A DNA stretch of 64,000 nucleotides from Pseudoips prasinana (GCA_951640165.1 OX621252.1:32881934-32945933), one strand, 5' to 3'. Numbered from the stretch's first letter, positions 42,495 to 53,130 are shown. The notes: a model not told the origin generated them from the sequence alone. A program made the numbers and translations.

Positions 42495-43775
42495 TAGTGC
42501 TTTTTGTTCAAAGAATGCTGGCTGGCCATTCAATTAGGGACACTGAGGTATTGCGTTCTAATTTCAAAATTGGAATTTTAATACTTTTTTGTTTCTTTCT
42601 TATCGTTTCGTGGTCGTTTTGGCGGCAATCAATTTTTTATTTGAAGTTTTGAGATTTATTTTGAAGAAAAATGGGCAAAAATAAAAGTTGCGATCCAACA
42701 CTACGAAAAATTATCATGAAGTTTGTCGAGCGTGGTTGGTCATATACCGAAGGATAGCACAACATTTAAATTGTTCAAAAACTATGGTATGCAATGCAGT
42801 TTAACATTTCCAGCGCTATAACACAGCTTTAAATGTGTCCAGAATAAAAAGATCGAGAAAAACGACTCCGCAAGAAGATAGAATGATAACCAGGTTAGCT
42901 AAGAAAGATCCGTTTCTAGGCTCTATTTTAATTAAACACGAAGTGTTTGGGGCAAACGAAAGGGCCGGTGTACCTGCGAGGACCGTTCGACGACGTTTGG
43001 TAGAAGCAGGGTTGTTCGGAAGAGTGGCTCGCTAAGTACCGTTGTTGAAGAAAGAACATAGAAATGCTCGCACGTAAATATGGTCATTGGACCTACGCCC
43101 AATGGCAACATATACTTTTCTCTGACGAGACCAAGGTTAATTTGATTTCTTCAGATGGAATGCAATATGTACGGCGTCCTTTAAAAGCGGAAAAGAATCC
43201 AAGATTCACAAAAAAACAGGTGAAACTTGGCGGTGGAAACATTAAAATGTGGGGTTCATTTTCTGAACGTGGAGTGGGACCTGTGAGGAAAGTTCAGGGT
43301 AACTTAGACCAACATCAATACAAGGCAATATTGGAAGAAACTATGCTTCCCTATGCTGACGAGCATCTCCCTATTATATGGACGTTTCAGCAGGATAACG
43401 ACCCGAAACATACCGCCCATTCAGTCAAGTCGTTTCTTACCAGTCAGTCTGTATTGAGCACCTTTGGCACGAAATCAAGAAAAAAGTTGCCACTTATCGT
43501 AATAAAAATTTGGATGAACTTCATGAAGCTTTTGTGAGGCATGGGCAAACATTCCTGTCGAAACATGTCAGAAACTGATAATGTCTATGCCACATCGGTG
43601 TCAAGCGGTAATTACTAACAAAGGTTTTGCTACTGGGTACTGATTTTACACGTAATAAAATGGAGCTGTTAAAGATATTATAACACTGCAGATTATAAGT
43701 TTTGTTTAACTGTATTTTTCATTATACTTTACTGTCCTTAATTAAATGCCAACTACAGAATTGTACCTTAATATT
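42495..43775 (+). mobile_element. Dead Tc1/mariner-like transposon, left-arm copy
   Basis: About 1.28 kb with imperfect terminal repeats (GGCCATTCAATTAGGGACAC at the left, complement GGCATTTAATTAAGGACAGT at the right) around a transposase remnant. Length fits Tc1 elements. Confidence 0.75.
42671..43643 (+). pseudogene. Tc1-like transposase remnant
   Basis: The ATG at 42671 opens MGKNKS; a helix-turn-helix half (RTVRRRLVEAGLFGRVAR) is readable despite stops near 42760 and 42805. Catalytic-domain landmarks are LFSDETKV (first Asp) and QQDNDPKHTAHS (second Asp). After FLTSQSV about ten residues normally preceding the third catalytic acid are missing; the frame shifts and resumes as IEHLWHEIKKKVATYRN, then shifts again near 43575 before SMPHRCQAVITNKG and the stop at 43641. 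It cannot encode active transposase. Confidence 0.85.
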
Positions 43776-44100
43776 TAATACATGTTTAATCTTTGATATT
43801 AAATACTTTTTCTATTTATTTAATCTTTTATTTACAGCCATTTATACCAAATTATGCAAATAATAGGTGCTTAGAAATCAATAGGGTTTTATATTTATAT
43901 GTACATAACCGGTTATAGCCCTTCACTATCTTGAATGAATGATATATATATGTGTATTAGCTTAAAGAAGTTTTTCACGTAACGTTACGACTGCTCTGCG
44001 ATTTTTCTGCCTTCCGACCTATTCTGTGGCTACCCAAAATCAGCTACGGCGTACAAACGACCGAGGCAGCTCTCAGGCGCCCGAAGCCGCCGTAACCGTA

Positions 44101-45256
44101 AGAGCTAGTTCACATTAGAGCTGGTTCACATTAGGTCGGACCGACAGTTTGCCGTTCACCGACTGCCGGGTGTTGTAGTTCACACTAGACGCCGCCGACC
44201 CGACCTAATGTGAACATAACTGTCGGTACGGTCGTTTTACTGCCCGACCTGGGTCGTCACAAAATAGTTGTGTGTTGGGTTTCGTATAGGATGGACGACG
44301 ACGACGTTTTCATTGCAATGTTTGCAATGAAAACGTCGTATTGCAATATTTAAATAAAAGGCAGAAAAAAAGAAAAAGGAAACGAAAAAAAAATTAAACT
44401 GCTTGCGCGAGTGCCGTGAGCGGGGTAAGGGCGAGTGGTAGGGTGGCAGGCGGGTGTCGCCGCCGCTTAGCGCCGACTAATGTGAACGGCGCCATACTTG
44501 ATAGTACGCCAATATTATGTCCGATCCGACAGAAATCGTGGCTGAACGTACGGCTTGTGCCGTGCGTGAAAAGTGTCGGCTCCGACAGTTTGGTCGGGTC
44601 GCCCTAATGTGAACGGCGCTATTGACATACATACGCCAATATGGATCCAACACATTTGTCGGGCCGGTAAAACTGTCGGTCTGACCTAATGTGAACCAGC
44701 TCTTAGGACAAACGTGTCGGATCCATATTGGCGTATGTATGTCAATAGCGCCGTTCACATTAGGGCGACCCGACGAAACTGTCGGAGCCGACACTTTTAC
44801 CGTACGTCCAGCCACGATTTCTGTCGGATCGGACATAATATTGGCGTACTAGCAAGTATGGCGCCGTTCACATTAGTCGGCGCGAAGCGGCGGCGACACC
44901 CGCCTGCCACCCTCCCACTCGCCCTTACCCCGCTCACGGCACTCGCGCAAGCAGTTTAATTTTTATTTCGTTTCCTTTTTCTTTTTTTCTGCCTTTTATT
45001 TAAATATTGCAATACGACGTTTTCATTGCAAACATTGCAATGAAAACGTCGTCGTCGTCCATCCTATACGAAACCCAACACACAACTATTTTGTGACGAC
45101 CCAGGTCGGGCAGTAAAACGACCGTACCGACAGTTATATTCACATTAGGTCGGGTCGGCGGCGTCTAGTGTGAACAACAACACCCGGCAGTCGGTGAACG
45201 GCAAACTGTCGGTCCGACCTAATGTGAACCAGCTCTAATGTGAACTAGCTCTTACG
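44101..45256. mobile_element. Foldback element 1 (palindrome core)
   Basis: Arms of about 560 bp built of modules containing GTTCACATTAG or its complement CTAATGTGAAC (for example near 44108, 44126, 44207, 44479, 44604, 44681) alternate with GTCGGTCCGAC-type blocks. A GC-rich CACCCGCCTGCC stretch and an 18-bp internal hairpin at 44301-44339 are also present in the left arm. The only unpaired centre is 44660-44707. It has no coding frame of its own; mirrored open frames are artefacts. Confidence 0.8.
44660..44707. repeat. 48-bp spacer at the palindrome centre
   Basis: It separates CACATTTGT (ending 44659) from ACAAACGTG (starting 44708) and itself ends in a copy of the CCTAATGTGAACCAGCTC module. 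Confidence 0.85.
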
Positions 45257-45709
45257 GTTACGGCGGCTTCGGGCGCCTGAGAGCTGCCTCGGTCGTTTGT
45301 ACGCCGTAGCTGATTTTGGGTAGCCACAGAATAGGTCGGAAGGCAGAAAAATCGCAGAGCAGTCGTAACGTTACGTGAAAAACTTCTTTAAGCTAATACA
45401 CATATATATATCATTCATTCAAGATAGTGAAGGGCTATAACCGGTTATGTACATATAAATATAAAACCCTATTGATTTATAAGCACCTATTATTTGCATA
45501 ATTTGGTATAAATGGCTGTAAATAAAAGATTAAATAAATAGAAAAAGTATTTAATATCAAAGATTAAACATGTATTAAATATTAAGGTACAATTCTGTAG
45601 TTGGCATTTAATTAAGGACAGTAAAGTATAATGAAAAATACAGTTAAACAAAACTTATAATCTGCAGTGTTATAATATCTTTAACAGCTCCATTTTATTA
45701 CGTGTAAAA

Positions 45710-46694
45710 TCAGTACCCAGTAGCAAAACCTTTGTTAGTAATTACCGCTTGACACCGATGTGGCATAGACATTATCAGTTTCTGACATGTTTCGACAGGA
45801 ATGTTTGCCCATGCCTCACAAAAGCTTCATGAAGTTCATCCAAATTTGTATTACGATAAGTGGCAACTTTTTTCTTGATTTCGTGCCAAAGGTGCTCAAT
45901 ACAGACTGACTGGTAAGAAACGACTTGACTGAATGGGCGGTATGTTTCGGGTCGTTATCCTGATGAAACGTCAATATAATAGGGAGATGCTCCTCAGCAT
46001 AGGGAAGCATAGTTTCTTCCAATATTGCCTTGTATAGATGTTGGTCTAAGTTATCCTGAACTTTCCTCACAGGTCCTACTCCACGTCCAGAAAATGAACC
46101 CCACATTTTAATGTTTCCACCGCCATGTTTCACCTGTTTTTTTTGTGAATCTTGGATTCATTTCCGCTTTTACAGGACGCCGTACATATTGCCTTCCATC
46201 TGAAGAAATCAAATTAACTTTGGTCTCGTCAGAGAAAAGTACATGTTGCCATTGGGCGTAGGTCCAATGTCCATATTTACGTGCAAACGCCAAACGAGCA
46301 TTTCGATGTTCTTTCTTCAACAACGGTACTTTGCGAGCCACTCTTCCGAACAACCCTGCTTCTACCAAACGTCGTCGTACGGTCCTCACAGATACACCGG
46401 CTCTTTCGTTTTCCCCAAACACTTCGTGTTTAATTAAAATAGAGAATAGAAACGGATCTTTCTTAGCTAACCTGGTTATCATTCTATCTGCTTGCGGAGT
46501 CATTTTTCTCGATCTTTTTATTCTGGATACATTTAAAGCTGTGTTATAGTGCTTGAAATGTTGCACTGCATTGCATACCATAGTTTTTGAACAATTTAAA
46601 TGTTGTGCTATTCTTCGGTATATAACCAACCACGCTCGACAAACTTCATGATAATTTTTCGTAGTGTTGGATCGCAACTTTTATTTTTGCCCAT
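45710..46694 (-). pseudogene. Tc1-like transposase remnant, right-arm copy
   Basis: Mirror of 42671-43643 and less decayed. One frame runs from VCRAWLVIYRRIAQHLNC through the HTH region to the first catalytic Asp (LFSDETKV), then shifts at a lysine-rich stretch near 46135. The second frame carries GGGNIKMWGSFSGRG and HQDNDPKHTA. The deletion after FLTSQSV is identical to the left copy, so the element was already dead when the arms were duplicated. Confidence 0.85.
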
Positions 46695-47337
46695 TATTCT
46701 TCAAAATAATTCTCAAAACTTAAAATAAAATATCTGGATTGCCGCCAAAACGACCACGAAACGATAAGAAAAGAAACAAAAAAGTATTAAAATTCCAATT
46801 TTGAAATTAGAACGCAATACCTCAGTGTCCCTAAAGCACTAAACGTAAAATGTATATACTATCTAATAAATATTTCATTAATAATATCTTAAATCTATTT
46901 CTATTTGGCTCTTGTCTAATTAACTTACTTTACCCTACTCTATCAAATTGCATCACGCTGTCCCCGACACCCTCTAATACCTCATTTCGATACATCGTTT
47001 CAAATTAACTTGTTCATTCTTGTTAACTCAAACTAAACCAACACTGATCGAAACTACTACTTATTTATACCATTTATGTAAAACAATGGTTCTTCATATT
47101 GACCAACTTTACAATTCCGCCCTTAAGGGGTAAGGGCAGAGCTCAATTTAATCCCGCACCAATCTTTACTTAAGCTTAATTGAAGTTAATAAGCTGTGAA
47201 AATAGGTTTCCTTTTCGATCCACATTGATGAATGGTCACCTACACTTATTCAAGTAATTTATATAAAGCTTACACTCAAAAACAAATCGCAATGTATATA
47301 CATATGTTTGTTATTTGCGTGCAGCCTTGCAAAGATG

Positions 47338-47380
47338 TACAGACGCCAGCACATCAAGCTACCCCAATCTATCAAATGAG
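47338..47380. mobile_element. Remaining end of the MITE in the right arm
   Basis: GTACAGACGCCAGCACATCA, then AGCTACCCCAATCTATCAAA, joined directly to ATGAGGTTAATC. Compared with 41859-41998, one internal deletion removed the rest. Confidence 0.8.
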
Positions 47381-47559
47381 GTTAATCTGTTTAAACTTGT
47401 CATTCCCCTACTTTGTAAAACAAAACACGGGTATTGGTAGAACTAATAATGATTTTAATAAACTTTAAAGTGCTGTGTTGTCAGGTTTCAACCGTAGTTC
47501 CTGTATTGTTGGGAAATACGAATATGTTTGGAGAGTTATGTTTACAAGTTTGAGGTTTA

Positions 47560-48706
47560 TACTTTTTCTATTTATTTAATCTTTTATTTACAGCCATTTA
47601 TACCAAATTATGCAAATAATAGGTGCTTAGAAATCAATAGGGTTTTATATTTATATGTACATAACCGGTTATAGCCCTTCACTATCTTGAATGAATGATA
47701 TATATATGTGTATTAGCTTAAAGAAGTTTTTCACGTAACGTTACGACTGCTCTGCGATTTTTCTGCCTTCCGACCTGGCTACCCAAAATCAGCTACGGCG
47801 TACAAACGACCGAGGCAGCTCTCAGGCGCCCGAAGCCGCCGTAACCGTAAGAGCTAGTTCACATTAGAGCTGGTTCACATTAGGTCGGACCGACAGTTTG
47901 CCGTTCACCGACTGCCGGGTGTTGTTGTTCACACTAGACGCCGCCGACCCGACCTAATGTGAATATAACTGTCGGTACGGTCGTTTTACTGCCCGACCTG
48001 GGTCGTCACAAAATAGTTGTGTGTTGGGTTTCGTATAGGATGGACGACGACGACGTTTTCATTGCAATGTTTGCAATGAAAACGTCGTATTGCAATATTT
48101 AAATAAAAGGCAGAAAAAAAGAAAAAGGAAACGAAAAAAAAATTAAACTGCTTGCGCGAGTGCCGTGAGCGGGGTAAGGGCGAGTGGGAGGGTGGCAGGC
48201 GGGTGTCGCCGCCGCTTCGCGCCGACTAATGTGAACGGCGCCATACTTGATAGTACGCCAATATTATGTCCGATCCGACAGAAATCGTGGCTGAACGTAC
48301 GGCTTGTGCCGTGCGTGAAAAGTGTCGGCTCCGACAGTTTGGTCGGGTCGCCCTAATGTGAACGGCGCTATTGACATACATACGCCAATATGGATCCGAC
48401 ACATTTGTCGGGCCGGTAAAACTGTCGGTCTGACCTAATGTGAACCAGCTCTTAGGACAAACGTGTCGGATCCATATTGGCGTATGTATGTCAATAGCGC
48501 CGTTCACATTAGGGCGACCCGACGAAACTGTCGGAGCCGACACTTTTACCGTACGTCCAGCCACGATTTCTGTCGGATCGGACATAATATTGGCGTACTA
48601 GCAAGTATGGCGCCGTTCACATTTGTCGGCGCGAAGCGGCGGCGACACCCGCCTGCCACCCTCCCACCCGCCCTTACCCTGCTCTCGGCACTCGCGCAAG
48701 CAGTTT
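47560..48706 (+). repeat. Direct copy of the palindrome core (of 43804-44960)
   Basis: Starting at TACTTTTTCTATTTATTTAA the sequence repeats 43804 onward in the same orientation, at an offset of 3756, falling to 3749 after a 7-bp deletion near 47778. It passes through the 48-bp spacer and about 250 bp of the opposite arm before diverging at 48707. Only scattered base changes are seen. Confidence 0.9.
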
Positions 48707-49490
48707 CGTCGACGTGTATGCAGAGAAGACACGTTTCAATATGGAGGATTTCTTAATTCGCTTATTTAAGTTTGAAAATTTTCAACTTAATTTCGCTCGG
48801 CAATTTCTTTTTTTCTGCCTTTTATTTAAACACTGTAATACTGTATTTCGAAGTTCAAAATAGCGATGAACTGTAGCCCTAAAGTACTGAAACGCGACTC
48901 ACGTTAGTGCGAAAGTGCGCCACATCGATACACATAATTTCGAATGTTTTCCACCGCGATGCACGTTAGTGCGAAAAGTATTCCTCATCGTTTGGGTTAG
49001 GTTAGAACGGTGACCATTTGGCGCGCGAAGGCGAGCGAGCGTAGCGAGCGTGCCGCGGCAGCGGCCGCCGAGCGCTAGAAAAACATTAACCATGGGTATC
49101 TCCATAATGGCATGCCTTCGCATTTACTGGACTTTCGCACTAACGTGCATCGCGCTGGAATACATTCGACAATGTGTGAATCGATGTGGCGCACTTTCGC
49201 ACTAACGTGAGTCGCGTTTCAGTACTTTAGGGCTACAGTTCATCGCTATTTTGAACTTCGAAATACAGTCTTATTTAAATACCACATTGCAATGAAAACG
49301 TCGTCGTCGTCGGTCATCCTATACGAAAGCCAACTCACAACTGTTTTGTGACGAACCAGGACCGTACCGACAGTTATATTCACATTAGGTCGGGTCGGCG
49401 CCGTCTAGTGTGAACAGCAACACCCGGCAGTCGGTGAACGGCAAACTGTCGGTCCGACCTAATGTGAACCAGCTCTAAGGCGCCCGAGCT
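47845..49490. mobile_element. Foldback element 2, interrupted
   Basis: The left arm is nearly identical to element 1. The right arm follows to 48706, then has about 85 bp of replacement sequence, the 440-bp insertion at 48831-49270, and resumes at 49271 to end GTCGGTCCGACCTAATGTGA..CAGCTCTA near 49478. This resumed part is more diverged and lacks the internal hairpin. Confidence 0.75.
48831..49270. mobile_element. MULE-like non-autonomous element with long inverted repeats
   Basis: Arms 48840-48928 and 49181-49269 look like perfect 89-bp reverse complements starting ACTGTATTTCGAAGTTC. Weaker pairing extends inward to about 140 bp. TTATTTAAA occurs on both sides (48822-48830 and 49271-49279), a 9-bp duplication typical of Mutator-like elements. 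The centre is GC-rich (GCGAGCGAGCGTAGCGAGCG) and non-coding. Confidence 0.65.
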
Positions 49491-49599
49491 CTACCGAGCC
49501 GCACCGATACCGATGCCGTCCGATAGTGGGCGCCCCGGGCCTAAAGGTTCTAATCTATGCGCGTACGAATTGGTCCCATCCCAGCACTAGCTGTAACAT

Positions 49600-49775
49600 T
49601 TACTGTAACTGCTGTGTGGCTGACGACATGGAATGTCACCACCCCTTTTCATCCTGTGGGAGTCGTAGAAATAGTACCCAGAGAACGGGTGCTTTCCAAT
49701 GGTACATCTCTCTGTGTACTCTAAACATCATACTTCGATCGTCAACCTATCTGCCAAGCATGTCAATTATGGCAT
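49600..49775 (-). repeat. GACGGGTTGG-family repeat
   Basis: TGTGTGGCTGACGACATGGA, AGAGAACGGG and AACCTATCTGCCAAGCATGT, in the order of 59525-59710. Confidence 0.55.
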
Positions 49776-49776
49776 A

Positions 49777-49961
49777 CTAGCTGTGCCCCTCGGTTTTACC
49801 CGCGTTAAACTTTATAAATTATAGCCTATGTGTTAATCCAGGGTGTCAGCTAACTCCATACCAAATTTTATTAAAATCGCTAAAGCCGTTTAGCCGTGAA
49901 GAAGAAACAAACATACATACTGACACACTCAAAAACTTTCGCCTTTATAATATTAGTGTGA
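49777..49961 (-). mobile_element. Helitron-like element, second subfamily
   Basis: Minus-strand end CTAG at 49780-49777 with flanking A/T, hairpin block GCGGGTAAAACCGAGGGGCA, and start TCACACTAATATTATAAAGG at 49961. Confidence 0.7.
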
Positions 49962-49964
49962 TAT

Positions 49965-50319
49965 CTCCAAATGATAGATACAATTAATTATAGATTTAAA
50001 AAGAATTCTAAACAGCCAATTTAGACATTGAAACACTTATTCATATTCTAAAATCTATTCCTCACGCCCCGTATTACCTTGATATTGTTATTAAATGGTT
50101 TAAATATTAATTAACTACGCTTAAGATGAAGGTGAAATTCTCCACGTGTAAGTAAATTGGATAAGACACCGGCTTAGGCAGTTCTCGGAAGAAACAGCTC
50201 TTAGTAGAAACGCATAATAAAATTAGAAACTGATAGTGCTTTTACGAGTAGTAGGTAACTTTTAAAAGGAGAATTGCTTACAATTCGATTTGTACACTGA
50301 TTACTCCGAGATCAATGAT
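49965..50319. other. No gene recognised
   Basis: Unassigned AT-rich DNA. Confidence 0.45.
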
Positions 50320-50575
50320 GATTTGATGAAGCAAATGTTTGCTTTTAACGCTGGAGGTCGTGGGTTCGATTCCCACCCAGGACAGATCTTTAAGTGCATG
50401 ATCATGCTTGTTTGTCCTGAGTCTGGGTGTAATTATCTATTTAAGTATGTATTTACAAAAGAAAAGTAGTATATGTAGTATATCAGTTATCTGCTTTCCA
50501 TAGTACAAGCTCTGCTTAGTTTGGGATCAGATGGCCGTGTGTGAATGATGTACTAAGATATTGTTATTACAGGGG
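50320..50575 (+). mobile_element. SINE family B, copy
   Basis: AAATGTTTGCTTTTAACGCT head, GGGTTCGATTCCCACCCAGG B box, and a body and end like 12440-12675. Confidence 0.8.
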
Positions 50576-51025
50576 GTTACCGCTTACGTCACCGGTCATT
50601 GTGATCGCGATCGGCGTTAAATTAGATGAGGTTAAAATAACTAAATTATTCGTTCAATCGGCTTCAAAATTCAAAAAATCATTTAGTTATTCCGTTAAAA
50701 TATTACATTTATGTGGAATCGTCAATATTTTTTACCCTACCGTGCAGTGCATGACGTGGCAGCTACTGAGAAACTTTGCCAGAAAACTCAGTAGGAATCC
50801 TTTTTTGAAATATTTATTTCTTACATAAAGTTACATTGTATTTAAATGTGTTAATTTAGAGCGACTCAATCCCAAGCTGTTTTGTCACTTAAATAATCAG
50901 AAGTTTTGTAGTAAGCCCTGCTACACAATTTGGCTTTTATAATTCTTTTAAGCTTCAACATAGAAGATTGTTTCTTGACCATAATTGAACGCCGATCACG
51001 ATCACGATGAATAAGGTAGTAGCCC
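50576..51025. other. No gene recognised
   Basis: The 95-codon open frame at 50541-50828 starts in the SINE tail and shows no protein feature. Confidence 0.45.
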
Positions 51026-51029
51026 CCAC

Positions 51030-51170
51030 CTCAGTGCGAGTATCTGGCTATGAGTACCCCAATCTGAACATTTCCCCAAACGAAAGTGAACCTTGTGCTT
51101 ATGTGATAAAGTTAAAAATCTATAAAAGAAATTTGACAGATTGGGGTAGCTGTATGTGCTGGCGTCTGTA
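51030..51170. mobile_element. GTACAGACGCC MITE with degraded left end
   Basis: Interior ACGAAAGTGAACCTTGTGCT and right end GCTGGCGTCTGTAC are intact; the left repeat is reduced to CCCCAATCTG. Confidence 0.75.
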
Positions 51171-51510
51171 CCTCATTGTGTTATTCACTGTTTTTATAAC
51201 AGCCGAGAGAAATTGAATTATATGAACTCACTACCCTCAATTAACATGAAAAAGTTGTGAGGGAACTTCTCATGGAGATATTAATATATGAAAAAAAAAC
51301 CCAACTGGCCGGATAATTGGAGCGCATCCATCGGTAAAACGGAGTTGTCTGTTGAATATTTAACAACGACAGCTGTACCTTCGGACTTCACCAAAAATAT
51401 AATTGTAAACGAATACATTCTATTTGTATCTTCGTACGAAAATAAACATTTCAGTTTTGGATATTCTAGTAATTCACAAATAAATTTAACTTTTTTAGGT
51501 CGTCATCATC
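51171..51510. other. No gene recognised
   Basis: The open frame 51288-51539 ends inside a palindrome and is not credible. Confidence 0.45.
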
Positions 51511-51512
51511 AC

Positions 51513-51632
51513 CATCTCGTCCTCACTAATATGCACTAGCATATTAGTGAGGACGAGATGAGTGGCCCCATCGGGACTAAGTGCGGAGACCATACCTTAG
51601 TGGGTATGGTTTCCGCAATTAGTCCCGATGTG
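51513..51632. repeat. Two adjacent palindromes
   Basis: Palindrome 1: perfect 22-bp arms at 51513-51534 and 51539-51560 around ACTA. Palindrome 2: 31-bp arms at about 51565-51596 and 51602-51632, with about three mismatches. Confidence 0.88.
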
Positions 51633-51639
51633 GACCATT

Positions 51640-51854
51640 GTGCGTGAACCATGGCAGCCTTCACTCAATCCAGCCCACCTCCCTCCAGAAGCATATCAGG
51701 TCTCCTAAACTTCTCAGGGGATCCGTAAAGTCTCAGGGATCCCAGGGTTTCCTTCCGAATTTTTGTGATACCTGTGAACTTTTTTAGGTAGAATGAAGCG
51801 TATATAATTAAAAAAATAAGTTAAAAAAGTGTTCTTTACACGCCTGAAGTTAAA
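51640..51854. other. No gene recognised
   Basis: Contains a short CTCAGGGGATCC / CTCAGGGATCCC direct repeat (about 51714 and 51733). Confidence 0.45.
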
Positions 51855-52100
51855 CTTAGATATACGAAACGTATTTGGCTATGAGAAAAAAGAGAAATAA
51901 AATGTGGGTTCGCACTTCTCTCTTGCCCCTACAGTAATATATAAGACGTAACTTGTATCTATCTCCATTAACTTATATCTCCCTGTCAACTTCCATTCGC
52001 CTCCCCCGATCACATTTATCGTAACGCTTTCGTCATGCATTCATCAGCTTACTCCGCAACAGAAGTTTTACTTCAAATATACTTAATGTACACAAAAAAG
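51855..52100 (-). repeat. Dispersed repeat, copy 2 (copy 1 at 5800-6029)
   Basis: Reverse complement of the 5800-6029 repeat, including GAAGTTTTACTTC at about 52065. Confidence 0.6.
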
Positions 52101-52104
52101 GGAC

Positions 52105-52690
52105 ATCGGAATTTGGAACTCAATTTGCTCTGCTTGTTCATATCGCATTAAGCTATTTCTTCCGACTTTCAAGTTCAGTGTTTGGACCTATTGTATTATA
52201 ACGTACGCAATCTTAAGTGGTTCAATCTGTGACGATCAGTACTTTTTAGGGGTGTTTTGTGCAACTGTCGCTCTACGGTAATACGCGAAGACGCGGGCCT
52301 TCCGTCAGATTGAGCATTACATCGTTACATATACATTTACAACATCACTTTTCATACAAATTTACACAAAAGTCCCTCCAGATAATCTTTGAAATTGCGC
52401 AATAAGTGTAAAAGCGAGATTAATTATCATAAAAAGCCTATTTACTGGATAGGTTCTTAAACGACCAGCAATGTATCGATTAAGGCAATCGTTATCCGAA
52501 ATATTGCGGCCAATATCAGCTAATAGTCGAATAAAAATCGATTTGGTGGAATCGGCATTCGGCAGATAGGAAATTGGCACGTCTTCTTGGGGTGTACCGG
52601 AGAATTATATTAATATGTGCTCTAGAAGAACGAAATAAAGTTTTGTAATAGATAAAGGTTTCATAGCAGCGAAATAACTAGGGCATGTCT
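52105..52690. other. No gene recognised
   Basis: Unassigned; the minus-strand open frame 52362-52580 shows no motif. Confidence 0.45.
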
Positions 52691-52691
52691 G

Positions 52692-52880
52692 TCACAAACA
52701 CACTAATATTATAAAGGCGAATGTTTGTGAGAGTGTGAGTGTGTATGTTTGTAACTTCACGTCTAAACGGCTGGAGCGATTTTAATAGAATTTGGTATGG
52801 AGTTAGCTGACACCCTGGATTAACACATAGACTATAATTTATAAAGTTTAACGCGGTAAAAAACCGCGGGGCAGAGCTAG
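52692..52880 (+). mobile_element. Helitron-like element, second subfamily
   Basis: Starts near TCACAAACACACTAATATTA, shares GGAGTTAGCTGACACCCTGG with 49777-49961, and ends with hairpin CGCGG-TAAAAAA-CCGCG before GGCAGAGCTAG. Confidence 0.7.
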
Positions 52881-52974
52881 TTGCACATACTTTAAAGTAT
52901 AGTAAGTATAGTTCAAGTATTATAACATTATATTTATTTACTTTAAATTAAACACACAAGTTAGATTCATTATC

Positions 52975-53130
52975 ATCATCATATCAGCCGAAAGAGGCTA
53001 GTAAAAACGGCTAGACAAAGGCCCCCGCCAAAGATCTTCACAACTGTCGGTCTTGCACTGCCCGCATCCCGCGACCTTTGTAAGGTCGTCGGTTCATCAT
53101 CCTCGAGGATGCCCTGTCCACGCTGCGTCT
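52975..53130 (-). mobile_element. RTE-like LINE 3' end
   Basis: ATCATCATATCAGCCGAAAG, then AAAGATCTTCACAACTGTCG, CGCATCCCGCGACC and TCCACGCTGCGTCTTTTGG. It is adjacent to a family B SINE. Confidence 0.65.

Larger units (their letters stand above)
41646..44659. repeat. Giant palindrome, left arm
   Basis: Read from 41646 (AAACCTCAAACTTGTAAACA) to 44659, this arm is mirrored by 44708-47556 over almost its whole length. Differences are scattered substitutions plus indels: 7 bp near 44025 only in the direct copy, about 130 bp lost from the right arm near 47380, and about 40 bp lost from the right arm near 46835. Contents outward to inward: MITE, 450 bp of unassigned DNA, Tc1-like remnant, AT-rich segment, foldback element arm. 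Confidence 0.9.
44708..47556. repeat. Giant palindrome, right arm
   Basis: Mirror of 41646-44659, ending AAACTTG-complement/CAAACATAAC near 47530 and TTTGAGGTTT at 47556. It is about 165 bp shorter because of deletions. Confidence 0.9.

Noticed and set aside
44477..44836. 119-aa open frames repeated at 44477-44836 and 48226-48585
   Set aside because: They lie in the foldback arms, are mirrored on the other strand and are conserved only because the DNA is duplicated.
48985..49090. Telomere-like TTAGG signal (GGGTTAGGTTAG) inside the nested element
   Set aside because: Only two partial units; chance similarity.
43804..49490. Explaining the whole palindrome as a pure assembly artefact
   Set aside because: The arms differ by independent substitutions, deletions and a nested insertion, which a simple foldback error would not produce; raw-read confirmation is still the decisive test.
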